A DNA stretch of 64,000 nt from Flagellimonas sp. MMG031 (GTDB lineage: Bacteria > Bacteroidota > Bacteroidia > Flavobacteriales > Flavobacteriaceae): contig NZ_CP157804.1 in the NCBI RefSeq assembly GCF_040112705.1, positions 622,501-686,500 of the forward strand, in the 5' to 3' direction. Below, one piece after another: positions 35,348 to 44,821 of the stretch. Both the position numbers and the translations under genes were made by a program. The notes under the pieces are model-generated. The model ran no database searches, was not told the origin of the DNA, and worked only from the letters and a program-made list of their open reading frames with translations. Each line of letters opens with the position of its first letter. Position 1 is the first letter of the stretch.

Positions 35348-37036
35348 ATGATGGCAACAGAAGTAAAACAGACCACTAGGGCACAGGAGTCGACCAACGC
35401 AATCGAACGGTTGTACATCACCATGCGACATTTGCTGAACAGGGGATTCTACAAACCCTCTGGCGTTTCCGGTAATGCTTTGCGGACCGCGTTATTGTTG
35501 CTTAGGCCGGAAATTTATGGCACCATTGCCGACGATAAGGCAGAGTTGAACGGTTTGATTTATGTGTTGGAACGACTTCCCGAAGGCATCGAGGAATGTC
35601 GCTTTATCAACCTTACCTCCGACGAAGGTTTTGCCAAATCACATCTAAAACCAATTGTTCCTCCCAAAAGGAGAAGGAATTGTTACCGTATTGATGACGA
35701 GCAGATGAACGTGGAGATTACCCGTGGTAGAAGTGATATTTATGATATTTTGACCCACTTGACCTTCTTGTTCATCGAATCCGGAAAAATATGCAGAAGG
35801 GTATTGGTAGACGATGGGACCTCGACCATAAGGGACTGGGACAAGCTTACGGAATTTGTGCTATCGGAAGAAAAGACCTCCGAACAACGTGAGGTGGCAT
35901 TGATTCACTGCGCCAATATCTTGAGCAGGACTTTTGATGAGGTGGTGGAAATCCAAAACAAGCTTAAGACCCCAGAAGACCCGGATCGCTTTTTGAACGT
36001 TATCCATTGGTTGGGCAAACTGGCCATTGAGGAAGAGACGACAGGCAATAAAAGGACCATTACCTTCAGCCCCTTGTTGCGGGAGCGATTGGGGCATCAT
36101 ATCCATGGTGAAAAATGGGCAGATAGGATCAAGGCCACGCTGAAAAACCATGATCTGTTGCACAGGCCACTTCATATCATCAGCGCAAATATGCACAGTG
36201 TGATGAACTCCTTGTTTGCCAAAAAGGCATTGGCAGATGAATTCCCGGATAACGACTCCTTGGAAATTTATAAGGCACTAAGCTCGGATAAAAACAAGTC
36301 CCTCAATAAAAAGGTCAAAAACCATGCGCTGAGCAATGGCATGATTATGTTGGAGGATGAATCAGGAGCGAATATCGATGTACAGATTTTTGACACGGCC
36401 AAGTTCGGAAACGGCAGCTGTTGTTACACACTCCCAAATGATATCGCAAAAGATCAAAAACCAGTTATCTTTGTGATGGACTATGCCTTTGGCGAGCAGG
36501 CTTATGAGACCATAGACGAGCTTTTGAAGCCGATGGAAGAAGGCCAAAAGAAAACATTTTTAAATGTGGATTCAGTTTCCATCATGGGAAAAGCTGGTAT
36601 TTTGGAAGGGGGAAAAGGAGATATTATGATTCCTTCGGCGCATATTTTTGAAGGAACCGCCGACAATTATCCCTTCGAGAACGAACTGAAAGGTTCCGAT
36701 TTTGAAGGACATGGATTAAAGGTAACGGAAGGAACCATGGTGACCGTTTTGGGAACATCCTTGCAAAACAGGGATATTCTCCAGTTTTTTCATGAGTCTA
36801 CATGGAACGTTATCGGCTTGGAGATGGAAGGGGTGCATTACCAAAAGGCAATACAATCGGCCTCCCAGATTCGGAAGAGCATTAAAAAGGAGGTGAAGGT
36901 GAGATATGCGTACTACGCCTCGGACAATCCATTGGAGACCGGGAGCACATTGGCTTCAGGAGGATTGGGGACAACAGGGGTGAAACCCACGTATTTGATT
37001 ACGGATAAAATTTTACAACAAATATTCAATTCATAA
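35348..37036 (+). CDS. DUF6909-type protein with AMP-nucleosidase-like C-terminal half
   Basis: The 562-residue protein starts MMATEVKQTTRAQES. It resembles a flavobacterial family I associate with DUF6909. Residues about 1-330 are helical and unrecognised. From about residue 370 the pattern fits the nucleoside phosphorylase/AMP nucleosidase fold: SIMGKAGILEGGKGDIMIPS (glycine-rich loop, then GD strand), EGTMVTVLGTSLQNRDIL (compare GTVATVDNRNWEL in AMP nucleosidase), IGLEMEGVHY (the catalytic-type MEG/MES motif) and YYASDNPLETG (compare SDKPLHGE). A nucleotide- or nucleoside-cleaving role is therefore plausible but unproven. wzz starts 3 bp after its stop. Confidence 0.75.
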   Translation: MMATEVKQTTRAQESTNAIERLYITMRHLLNRGFYKPSGVSGNALRTALLLLRPEIYGTIADDKAELNGLIYVLERLPEGIEECRFINLTSDEGFAKSHLKPIVPPKRRRNCYRIDDEQMNVEITRGRSDIYDILTHLTFLFIESGKICRRVLVDDGTSTIRDWDKLTEFVLSEEKTSEQREVALIHCANILSRTFDEVVEIQNKLKTPEDPDRFLNVIHWLGKLAIEEETTGNKRTITFSPLLRERLGHHIHGEKWADRIKATLKNHDLLHRPLHIISANMHSVMNSLFAKKALADEFPDNDSLEIYKALSSDKNKSLNKKVKNHALSNGMIMLEDESGANIDVQIFDTAKFGNGSCCYTLPNDIAKDQKPVIFVMDYAFGEQAYETIDELLKPMEEGQKKTFLNVDSVSIMGKAGILEGGKGDIMIPSAHIFEGTADNYPFENELKGSDFEGHGLKVTEGTMVTVLGTSLQNRDILQFFHESTWNVIGLEMEGVHYQKAIQSASQIRKSIKKEVKVRYAYYASDNPLETGSTLASGGLGTTGVKPTYLITDKILQQIFNS

Positions 37037-37039
37037 GGT

Positions 37040-38089
37040 ATGGCAGACCAACCGGTACAACAGAACAATTCGGATGAAATAGATTTGGGACAATTGTTCC
37101 AAATGATAGGAAGGAGCTTTCAAAAGTTCTTCAATTTCATCGCAAGTATATTCAAAGGCATTTTCCACTTGATAATGCTATTTTTACTGTTTGTTCAAAA
37201 GAACATCGTTGTAATCGGAGCGGCTCTTATTATTGGAGGTGTGGGAGGTTTTGTCCTTGACAGTATTACCCCGGAAAAGTATATTTCCCGGATGGTAGTG
37301 GAACCCAATTTTAACAGTGTACAGCAATTGTACAACAATATTGCCTTTTACAATGATTTAGCTAAGGCCCAAGATTCGGTGGCATTGGCCACTGCATTGA
37401 ATATCACTGAACATGAGGCAGCTAGCATCAAAGAGATTTTCACGGATTCCTATTCGGATGAAAATCAAAAAATAAAGCTCTTTGATCAATTTATAAAAGA
37501 GCTCGACACTACTACCATAAAAGCGATTGACTACGAAAATTATTTGCAGAACTTCAATTCCATGGACGCCAGGTTCCACCAAATATCCTTGATAAGCACA
37601 GATAATAGGGTGGCCAAGAAAGCGCAGCCGGCCATTATCAACTCTATTTCAGTAAACGAGTATTTTAAGTTACAGAAAAGGATTAATGATGAAAACCTAA
37701 AGCTTCAGGAAGAGATTTATAAAAACCAGTTGGCCGAGATAGACTCTTTGCAAAGCTTATATCGAACTGTTTTGGTGAAGGAAGCGGACAAGCCCATGCA
37801 GGGTACGAGCATTAATTTGGCAGAAGGAGGGGAGGCAAAAGGGCGTGAGCTTGCGTTGGTGCAGGAGAAAGACGTATTGAAGGAAAAACTGGTAGAACTC
37901 AACGAGGAACGCGCCAATAAATCGACCATTATCAATGTAATTAGCGATTTCCCAACAAGGGGCGTGGAATTAAAGGGAATTTGGAACAGCTATAAATTTA
38001 AACTCCCAGCATTGTTGCTAATTTTGGTCCTTGGGGTTTTAGCTTTGCTTGAACTAAACAGATACCTTAAAACATATAATCAAAAGTAG
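37040..38089 (+). CDS. Wzz-like polysaccharide chain-length determinant
   Basis: This 349-residue inner-membrane protein has an N-terminal hydrophobic region at about residues 30-75, with strong membrane segments at 35-52 and 57-74. A periplasmic coiled-coil domain follows at about 190-300, then a C-terminal transmembrane helix at about 318-340 before a short basic tail. This is the Wzz/PCP topology, in which the protein sets the modal length of Wzy-polymerised polysaccharide. It begins the surface polysaccharide block and lies 3 bp after the DUF6909-type gene, probably on the same transcript. No kinase domain is fused, unlike capsule Wzc. Confidence 0.85.
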   Translation: MADQPVQQNNSDEIDLGQLFQMIGRSFQKFFNFIASIFKGIFHLIMLFLLFVQKNIVVIGAALIIGGVGGFVLDSITPEKYISRMVVEPNFNSVQQLYNNIAFYNDLAKAQDSVALATALNITEHEAASIKEIFTDSYSDENQKIKLFDQFIKELDTTTIKAIDYENYLQNFNSMDARFHQISLISTDNRVAKKAQPAIINSISVNEYFKLQKRINDENLKLQEEIYKNQLAEIDSLQSLYRTVLVKEADKPMQGTSINLAEGGEAKGRELALVQEKDVLKEKLVELNEERANKSTIINVISDFPTRGVELKGIWNSYKFKLPALLLILVLGVLALLELNRYLKTYNQK

Positions 38090-38124
38090 GGGCGGCATTA
38101 GGCTTTTACTATAAAAGTTAAACA

Positions 38125-38901
38125 ATGGTTAGCGTTTTAGTAACAGGTTCCAATGGGCAACTCGGACTTACTTTTCAAGACCTAACCTTGCATTTTCCAC
38201 AACTCTCCTTTGATTTTAAACCTATGGATGCCCTCGACATTACGCAAAGAGAGCAAATCGTCGAAGTATTTGAAAAAGGGAAGTGCGACTTTTGCATCAA
38301 CTGTGCTGCCTTTACCAACGTGGAGGCCGCAGAAAGTAACGCCGAAGAAGCTTTTAAGGTCAATGCGGAAGCTGTGAAAGATTTGGCTCAGATTTGTAAG
38401 CAGCATGGCGTGGTTTTGATCCATGTATCAACCGACTATGTTTTTGACGGGGAAAAGAAGGATGCTTACACGGTGGAAGACAACCCCAATCCTATAAATG
38501 AGTATGGGAAATCCAAACTGGCGGGAGAAAAATTGATTCAAGAATGGCAACCCGAACACTACATTGTCCGCACGTCTTGGTTGTATAGCAAGAGACATGG
38601 ACACAACTTTTATAAAACCATTCTTAAAAAAGCACTGGCGGGAGAAGAGCTTCGGGTTACCAATGCCCAAAAGGGGCGCCCCACGAACACGGAGGCATTG
38701 GCCCATTTTATTTTGAACGAAATTGTATTGGGCAATAAGCCCTTTGGAACCTATCACTTCGCAGATGGTGATCCGATGACTTGGTATGAATTTGCGGAGC
38801 AAATATTGAAGGAAAACAAACTTTTCGAAAGAGTGGCATTGACCGTTGACAATGAATATCAAACACTTGCCAAAAGACCAAAAAACAGTGTTTTATCTTA
38901 A
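38125..38901 (+). CDS. rfbD: dTDP-4-dehydrorhamnose reductase
   Basis: RmlD reduces dTDP-4-dehydro-L-rhamnose to dTDP-L-rhamnose with NAD(P)H. The 258-residue SDR protein shows the cofactor motif VTGSNGQLG, the NCAAFTNVEAAE segment, STDYVFDG and the catalytic Tyr-Lys pair in NEYGKSKLAGE. The C-terminus stops at RPKNSVLS, about 30 residues short of typical RmlD, which continues with a helix and a conserved W; nothing resembling it follows in any frame. It is followed by rmlC after 34 bp. Together with rmlA, rmlB and rmlC it completes the dTDP-L-rhamnose pathway; activity of this shortened enzyme is uncertain. Confidence 0.9.
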   Translation: MVSVLVTGSNGQLGLTFQDLTLHFPQLSFDFKPMDALDITQREQIVEVFEKGKCDFCINCAAFTNVEAAESNAEEAFKVNAEAVKDLAQICKQHGVVLIHVSTDYVFDGEKKDAYTVEDNPNPINEYGKSKLAGEKLIQEWQPEHYIVRTSWLYSKRHGHNFYKTILKKALAGEELRVTNAQKGRPTNTEALAHFILNEIVLGNKPFGTYHFADGDPMTWYEFAEQILKENKLFERVALTVDNEYQTLAKRPKNSVLS

Positions 38902-38935
38902 CCTTTAAAAAAATGGTCCCCTAAATTCAAAATGT

Positions 38936-39481
38936 ATGCAAGCTAAGGAAACTATATTAAAGGGCTGCTATATTTTAGAGCCCACCATTTTTAAGGATGA
39001 CCGTGGATATTTTTTTGAAAGTTACAATCATAGAGCTTTTTGTGAGGCAATAGGCAGTAATGTCAACTTTGTCCAGGACAACCAGTCTTATTCCAAAAAA
39101 GGAGTGTTGAGGGGGTTGCATTTTCAGAAGGATAATTATGCACAAGCCAAACTAGTTTCGGTAATCCAAGGAATTATACAAGATGTAGTTGTTGATTTAC
39201 GTAAAGATTCTCCTACCTTTGGCGAATACTTGTCGATTGAATTAAGTGCTGAAAATAAAAAGCGAATATTTGTGCCAAGGGGTTTTGCCCATGGCTTTTT
39301 AACATTGAGCGATTCGGCCGTTGTAATTTATAAATGCGATAATTATTACAATAAGGCCTCTGAAGGCATAATCAGATACGACAATAAAAATTTGGGCATA
39401 AAATGGAACTTGGAAAGCAATCAGTTATTGCTGTCTGACAAAGATATGAATGCAGAGCATTCCGACCGTTATTTAAAATAA
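38936..39481 (+). CDS. rfbC: dTDP-4-dehydrorhamnose 3,5-epimerase
   Basis: RmlC epimerises C3 and C5 of dTDP-4-keto-6-deoxyglucose on the way to dTDP-L-rhamnose. The 181-residue cupin has the family N-terminus (FKDDRGYFFESYN), the catalytic region VLRGLHFQ with its active-site His, VVDLRKDSPTFG and FVPRGFAHGFLTLS. Length is normal. It follows rmlD and precedes a 144-bp spacer with two short nonsense frames before wecC. Confident on family and activity. Confidence 0.96.
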   Translation: MQAKETILKGCYILEPTIFKDDRGYFFESYNHRAFCEAIGSNVNFVQDNQSYSKKGVLRGLHFQKDNYAQAKLVSVIQGIIQDVVVDLRKDSPTFGEYLSIELSAENKKRIFVPRGFAHGFLTLSDSAVVIYKCDNYYNKASEGIIRYDNKNLGIKWNLESNQLLLSDKDMNAEHSDRYLK

Positions 39482-39625
39482 ATGGCAAGCAAAGTGTTAT
39501 CAAGCAGGTTTTCGCCAAAGCTATTTAATACAGGACCCGAAGAAACCTTTTATGAAAACGGAAGAGGCCATTAAAACGCAGGTTATTTCATATCAAAATT
39601 TAGGTAAAACTATTAAAGAAGAGAA

Positions 39626-40852
39626 ATGAAAATCAAAAAAAGCTCTCCAGATGTAGTAATGATGGGACTTGGATATATCGGACTCCCAACAGCTGCCTTG
39701 ATTGCCAAAAGCGGTAAATATGTTCACGGTGTTGATATAAACCAAAATGTGGTGGACACCATAAATTCAGGTAAGGTTCATATTGTTGAACCTGAATTAG
39801 ATGCTGCGGTTGCTTTTGCAGTTAATGAGGGTAACCTTGTCGCAGATACTAAACCAGTGAATGCAAGAACATACATTATAGTTGTTCCAACACCTTTTAA
39901 GGACAAGAATGAGCCAGACACCTCCTTTGTTGAAGCCGCCACAGTGGCCATACTGCCATTACTTGAAGAAGGTGACCTCTATATTATAGAATCAACATCA
40001 CCCGTTGGTACTACCGAAAAAATGACGGGACTTATCTACTCCAAACGACCCGAACTAAAGAATAAGTTATATGTAGCTTATTGCCCTGAACGGGTTTTGC
40101 CAGGGAACGTAATGCATGAATTGGTACATAACGACCGAGTAATAGGAGGTATTGATAATGCTTCAACACAAAAGGCATTATCTTTTTACCAACAATTTGT
40201 AAAAGGAGAACTGCACAAAACCAACGCCAGAACGGCAGAAATGTGCAAATTGGTCGAAAATTCATCAAGGGACGTGCAGATTGCTTTTGCGAATGAGCTG
40301 TCCTTAATCTGTGACAAGGCCGATATCAATGTATGGGAGCTTATTAATTTGACAAACAAGCATCCCAGAGTCAACATCTTACAGCCAGGGTGTGGGGTAG
40401 GAGGACATTGTATTGCAGTAGACCCGTATTTTATTGTTGCCGATTACCCTATGGAATCAAAAATTATTGGGACTGCTCGGGAAATCAACAACTACAAATC
40501 GTTTTGGTGCGCAGAAAAAATAAAAAACACGAAGCTGGAGTTTCAGTTAAAACACGGCCGCAAACCACGTATAGCACTTATGGGATTGGCTTTTAAACCG
40601 AATATAGATGATTTAAGAGAATCACCTGCAAAGTACATAGTACAAAAGGTTTTACAAGACTCCAATGATGAGGAGTATTTTATCGTAGAACCTAACATAG
40701 CTTCCCATAATGTTTTTAAATTGACAGATTACAATGTGGCAGCAGAGCAGGCAGATATTGTTGTTTTTTTGGTGGGCCACAAGCAATTTTTTGAATTGGA
40801 ATTAGATAAGGGAAAAGTAGTATTGGACTTTTGCGGTATTGTCAGACAATAA
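39626..40852 (+). CDS. wecC: UDP-N-acetyl-D-mannosamine dehydrogenase
   Basis: WecC oxidises UDP-ManNAc at C6 to UDP-ManNAcA with two NAD+. The 408-residue protein has the Rossmann start VVMMGLGYIGLPTAALIAKSG, the EPELD loop, the STSPVGTT motif, KLVENSSRDV with the catalytic-region Lys, and the active-site Cys in PGCGVGGHCIAVDP. Length and motifs fit WecC rather than UDP-glucose dehydrogenase, although other UDP-HexNAc dehydrogenases are close. A wecB epimerase supplying UDP-ManNAc is not in the window. The presence of WecG and WecF homologues nearby supports ManNAcA as the product. Confidence 0.9.
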   Translation: MKIKKSSPDVVMMGLGYIGLPTAALIAKSGKYVHGVDINQNVVDTINSGKVHIVEPELDAAVAFAVNEGNLVADTKPVNARTYIIVVPTPFKDKNEPDTSFVEAATVAILPLLEEGDLYIIESTSPVGTTEKMTGLIYSKRPELKNKLYVAYCPERVLPGNVMHELVHNDRVIGGIDNASTQKALSFYQQFVKGELHKTNARTAEMCKLVENSSRDVQIAFANELSLICDKADINVWELINLTNKHPRVNILQPGCGVGGHCIAVDPYFIVADYPMESKIIGTAREINNYKSFWCAEKIKNTKLEFQLKHGRKPRIALMGLAFKPNIDDLRESPAKYIVQKVLQDSNDEEYFIVEPNIASHNVFKLTDYNVAAEQADIVVFLVGHKQFFELELDKGKVVLDFCGIVRQ

Positions 40853-40885
40853 AACTTAGTTTAAAAAAATTCATAACAGTTAAAA

Positions 40886-41938
40886 ATGAAAATATTAATA
40901 ACCGGCGGCGCCGGATTTATTGGGTCCCATGTAGTAAGGCGCTTCGTTTTAAACTATCCCAACTACAATATATACAATATAGACGCCCTGACATATGCGG
41001 GCAATCTTGAGAATCTTAGGGATATCGAGAATAATCCTAATTATTTTTTTATTAAGGGAGACATTAATAATGCAGAATTCATTGGTGATCTTTTTGATAA
41101 GTATCGCTTTGATGGTATAATCCATCTGGCCGCAGAAAGTCATGTAGATCGATCCATAAGTGAACCATTGTCATTTGCCAAGACGAATATATTGGGAACC
41201 ATGAATTTATTAAATGCGTTCAAGCAAATTTGGTCGGGCAATTGGGAAGGGAAGAGATTTTACCATGTAAGTACGGATGAGGTGTATGGATCTTTAGGGA
41301 CAACTGGGTTTTTTACAGAAACGAGTCCTTACCAACCAAACTCCCCATATTCTGCTTCAAAAGCAGCATCAGATCATTTTGTAAGGGCTTATGGGGAAAC
41401 TTATGCATTACCGTATGTAATAAGTAATTGTTCCAATAATTACGGACCCAATCATTTTCCAGAGAAACTAATACCACTTTTCATTAACAATATTCTTAAT
41501 AAAAAACCCTTGCCAGTTTATGGAGATGGCAATTATACAAGGGATTGGCTGTATGTAGAAGATCATGCTGGGGCAATCGACTTGGTATTTCATCAAGGAA
41601 CGATTAATGAGACCTATAACATAGGTGGATTCAACGAATGGAAAAACATTGATCTTGTTAGGGAGCTTTGTAAGCAAATGGATAATAAACTTAACAGGTC
41701 AACTGGAAGTTCAGAAGAACTTATAACTTTTGTCAAAGACAGGCCAGGACATGATTTGAGGTACGCCATTGATGCTTCAAAGATAAATAATGAATTGGGC
41801 TGGTCCCCCTCGGTAACTTTTGAGGAGGGTTTATCCAAGACGATTGACTGGTATTTGGAAAACCAGAATTGGTTGTCCCATGTTACCTCCGGGGCCTACA
41901 TGAAGTATTATGAGAAACAATATCCAAACGATATATGA
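40886..41938 (+). CDS. rfbB: dTDP-glucose 4,6-dehydratase
   Basis: RmlB (RffG in ECA) converts dTDP-glucose to dTDP-4-keto-6-deoxyglucose, the branch point for rhamnose and for 4-amino sugars. The 350-residue SDR enzyme shows the NAD motif [38 protein letters not shown] and the catalytic [10 protein letters not shown] (Tyr-x3-Lys), then [14 protein letters not shown]. Its stop overlaps the rmlA start by 4 bp. The gene begins a tightly overlapping run through wzx. Confident. Confidence 0.97.
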   Translation: MKILITGGAGFIGSHVVRRFVLNYPNYNIYNIDALTYAGNLENLRDIENNPNYFFIKGDINNAEFIGDLFDKYRFDGIIHLAAESHVDRSISEPLSFAKTNILGTMNLLNAFKQIWSGNWEGKRFYHVSTDEVYGSLGTTGFFTETSPYQPNSPYSASKAASDHFVRAYGETYALPYVISNCSNNYGPNHFPEKLIPLFINNILNKKPLPVYGDGNYTRDWLYVEDHAGAIDLVFHQGTINETYNIGGFNEWKNIDLVRELCKQMDNKLNRSTGSSEELITFVKDRPGHDLRYAIDASKINNELGWSPSVTFEEGLSKTIDWYLENQNWLSHVTSGAYMKYYEKQYPNDI

Positions 41939-42810
41939 AAGGAATTATTCTAGCAGGCGGTTCAGGAACCAGATTACACCCTTTGACCCAAGTGGTTTCA
42001 AAACAATTATTGCCTATATATGATAAGCCAATGATTTATTACCCGCTATCGGTGCTGATGTTGTCGGGTATCAAAGAGGTTTTGATTATTTCCACACCGC
42101 ATGACCTTCCAAACTTTAAAAGGTTGTTAGGGTCAGGGGAACAACTTGGAATAAAGCTGTCATACGCTGAACAACCTTCACCTGATGGATTGGCACAAGC
42201 CTTTATTATTGGTGAAGAGTTTATAGGAGGGGACGACGTATGTTTGATACTTGGAGACAACATTTTTTATGGTGCGGGAATACAAAAAATGTTGTCGACC
42301 ACGGTCGAATCGGTTAAGAGTGAACAAAAGGCAGTGATATTTGGATATTATGTAGAGGATCCTGAACGCTATGGTGTGGTTGAATTTGATGGAGAAAGAA
42401 ATGTTGTAGGCATAGAGGAAAAACCACATCAGCCAAAATCCAACTATGCGGTAGTAGGATTATACTATTATCCTAACTCAGTAGTCGAAATTGCAAAAAA
42501 TGTAAAACCTTCGAAAAGAGGGGAATTGGAAATTACCTCGGTAAACCAGGCATATCTGCAACAGCACAAGCTTAAGGTGCAGATAATGAGTAGAGGATAC
42601 GCCTGGTTGGACACTGGAACCCACGAAGCATTGACTGAAGCTACCGAGTTTGTAAAAGCGGTGGAAAAGCGAACAGGTCTTAAAATCGCATGTTTGGAGG
42701 AAATAGCATATTTGATGAGATATATTTCAAAAGAAAAGTTCCAAGAAGTGGCAGACGATCATAGTAAAAGTGGTTACGGCGAATACTTGAAAAGAATAGC
42801 TTCAAAATGA
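41935..42810 (+). CDS. rfbA: Glucose-1-phosphate thymidylyltransferase
   Basis: RmlA (RffH in ECA) makes dTDP-glucose from glucose-1-phosphate and dTTP. The 291-residue protein has the nucleotidyltransferase signature [29 protein letters not shown], the [10 protein letters not shown] strand with the metal-binding Asp, and [17 protein letters not shown]. Start overlaps rmlB by 4 bp (ATGA) and its stop overlaps the formyltransferase by 4 bp. It supplies precursor to both the rhamnose and Fuc4N branches. Confidence 0.98.
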   Translation: MKGIILAGGSGTRLHPLTQVVSKQLLPIYDKPMIYYPLSVLMLSGIKEVLIISTPHDLPNFKRLLGSGEQLGIKLSYAEQPSPDGLAQAFIIGEEFIGGDDVCLILGDNIFYGAGIQKMLSTTVESVKSEQKAVIFGYYVEDPERYGVVEFDGERNVVGIEEKPHQPKSNYAVVGLYYYPNSVVEIAKNVKPSKRGELEITSVNQAYLQQHKLKVQIMSRGYAWLDTGTHEALTEATEFVKAVEKRTGLKIACLEEIAYLMRYISKEKFQEVADDHSKSGYGEYLKRIASK

Positions 42811-43697
42811 AAAAAATAGGGGTGTTTTTAATGACAAAGAAAGGCTTTCTGGTCCTCAAAAGCTTATTGAACCATGATTATACCTTAAACCTGGCTTTTG
42901 TTGTTGGAGCTTTAGACACTAACATCCATAAGGATTACAACACCGAAATCCGAAAGCTTTGTTCCGAATATGGCATCGCATATTATGACAGAGATGAATC
43001 GGGCTACAAAGATTTGAAGGTAGAATACTTGTTGGCAATATCATGGAGATGGCTGATAAAAACGGAGAATACCCCACCTCTTATTGTCCTCCATGATTCG
43101 TTGTTGCCAAGGTATAGAGGTTTTGCACCTTTGGTTAATTCATTGATTAATGGAGAGCGTAAGATAGGGGTCACTGCGTTATTTGCCAGCAACGATTATG
43201 ATAGAGGTCCCATTATTGGACAAACCCAAACAGACATACAATACCCAATAAAAATTGAAAAGGCAATAGATTTAATAGCGGATTGTTATGTGGATTTAGT
43301 ACTAGACATATTTCACAAAATCAAGTCAAATACCGACATCTATGCCACCCCTCAAAATGAAAGCAAGGCCACTTACAGTCTATGGAGGACTGAAGAAGAC
43401 TATAAAATTGATTGGCACCAAAGTTCAAAGAAGATAAAAAGATTCATTGATGCGGTGGGCTACCCATATCTTGGCGCTTTTGCGTTTGTTGGTCAAAGAA
43501 AGGTGAGAATTTTTGAAGTAAGTCAAATCTCCGATATTATTATTGAAAATAGAAGTCCGGGTAAAGTAATCTTTATGGAACAAGGAAATCCCGTTGTTGT
43601 ATGTGGAAAAGGTTTACTTAAGATTGAGATGGCAAGTTTCGACGATAATAATGAGCCATTATTGCCCTTAAAATTATTTAGAACAAAATTTTATTGA
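42807..43697 (+). CDS. Sugar N-formyltransferase (methionyl-tRNA formyltransferase fold)
   Basis: The 296-residue protein belongs to the formyltransferase superfamily that uses N10-formyl-tetrahydrofolate. The core motif [15 protein letters not shown] at about residues 96-110 and [10 protein letters not shown] (Asp about 132) supply two members of the usual Asn-His-Asp triad. The residue two before His96 is Val94, where Asn is normally found. The gene lies between rmlA and wecE with overlapping ends, so its likely substrate is dTDP-4-amino-4,6-dideoxygalactose, giving dTDP-Fuc4NFo. This is inference by context and by comparison with VioF/QdtF/WlaRD-type enzymes. In ECA clusters an acetyltransferase (WecD) has this role. 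Confidence 0.85.
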   Translation: MKKIGVFLMTKKGFLVLKSLLNHDYTLNLAFVVGALDTNIHKDYNTEIRKLCSEYGIAYYDRDESGYKDLKVEYLLAISWRWLIKTENTPPLIVLHDSLLPRYRGFAPLVNSLINGERKIGVTALFASNDYDRGPIIGQTQTDIQYPIKIEKAIDLIADCYVDLVLDIFHKIKSNTDIYATPQNESKATYSLWRTEEDYKIDWHQSSKKIKRFIDAVGYPYLGAFAFVGQRKVRIFEVSQISDIIIENRSPGKVIFMEQGNPVVVCGKGLLKIEMASFDDNNEPLLPLKLFRTKFY

Positions 43698-44821
43698 TGA
43701 TTCCATTTAATAAACCCTTTCTTGTTGGCAATGAGACCCAGTATATAAAGGAGGCGGTACTTTCTGGGAAAATTTCCGGCAACGGTATTTTTACCAAAAA
43801 GTGTCAGAGCTTTTTTGAGGACGAGTATCATTTTAGGAAAACTCTATTGACCACATCTTGTACAGATGCATTAGAAATGGCAGCTATTCTTTTGGACATC
43901 GGTCCAGGGGATGAAGTAATCGTTCCTTCCTACACCTTCGTATCTTCGGCGCTAGCATTCATCCGTCAAGGAGCAAATATTGTGTTTGCGGATAGTCGAA
44001 AAGACCATCCTGGAATAGACGAGAACAAAATTGAAGAGCTGATTACTGCTAAGACAAAAGCTGTTGTGGTGGTGCATTACGCAGGGGTTGCTTGTGATAT
44101 GGATATTGTAATGAGTGTCGCAAATAAACATGGGATTTATGTCATAGAAGATGCAGCTCAGGCTATAGATTCATTTTACAAGGGAAAACCATTGGGAGGA
44201 ATAGGACATTTATCAGCATTTTCATTTCATGAGACCAAAAATGTCATTGCAGGTGAAGGAGGTCTTCTTGTTGTAAATGATGCGAAGTTTACTGATCGTT
44301 CAGAAATTATTTGGGAAAAAGGAACAAATAGGACCGCATTTTTTAAAGGGGAAGTTGATAAATATGGTTGGGTGGATACTGGATCATCCTTCTTGCCATC
44401 TGAACTTACAGCAGCTTTCCTTTATGCTCAGTTGGAACATTCGAAACAAATACAAAAAAGACGAAAGGAAATTTGGAACATATACTATAAACAATTAGAA
44501 TCACTTGAGTCGGACGGCAAGATTACTTTGCCCAGTATTCCTGATTACGCCACTAATAATGCTCATATGTTCTATGTTCTAGCACAAAATATTGCCGAGA
44601 GAGATAAACTATTATCTTTTTTAAAAAGCCGGGGTGTACATGCAGTTTTCCACTATATTTCTTTGCACACAAGCACATTTTATCTCAAAAGCAACACACC
44701 ACAACGTCTTCAAAATTCTGAAAGATTTTCGGATTGCTTGATCAGATTACCATTATTTTATGAACTAGAATGTGATGAAGTATTATTCATATCGGATACT
44801 ATCAAAAAATATTTTAAATGA
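43697..44821 (+). CDS. wecE: dTDP-4-amino-4,6-dideoxygalactose transaminase
   Basis: WecE (RffA) transfers an amino group from glutamate to C4 of dTDP-4-keto-6-deoxyglucose, using PLP, to give dTDP-Fuc4N. The ATG at 43697 ([11 protein letters not shown]) overlaps the formyltransferase stop as TGATG. Motifs match WecE closely: TTSCTDALEMAA, GDEVIVPSYTFVSSA, VVVHYAGVACDMD, EDAAQAIDS and SFHETKNV, with the PLP lysine in HETKN. The 374-residue length fits. The product is the natural precursor for the adjacent formyltransferase and the WecF-like transferase; a QdtB/DesV-type relative is less likely because of the close WecE match. Confidence 0.95.
   Translation: MIPFNKPFLVGNETQYIKEAVLSGKISGNGIFTKKCQSFFEDEYHFRKTLLTTSCTDALEMAAILLDIGPGDEVIVPSYTFVSSALAFIRQGANIVFADSRKDHPGIDENKIEELITAKTKAVVVVHYAGVACDMDIVMSVANKHGIYVIEDAAQAIDSFYKGKPLGGIGHLSAFSFHETKNVIAGEGGLLVVNDAKFTDRSEIIWEKGTNRTAFFKGEVDKYGWVDTGSSFLPSELTAAFLYAQLEHSKQIQKRRKEIWNIYYKQLESLESDGKITLPSIPDYATNNAHMFYVLAQNIAERDKLLSFLKSRGVHAVFHYISLHTSTFYLKSNTPQRLQNSERFSDCLIRLPLFYELECDEVLFISDTIKKYFK

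Noticed and set aside
39552..39629. 25-codon frame overlapping the wecC start as a leader peptide
   Set aside because: No attenuator-like hairpins or regulatory codons are visible; more likely gene debris, reported as a finding instead.
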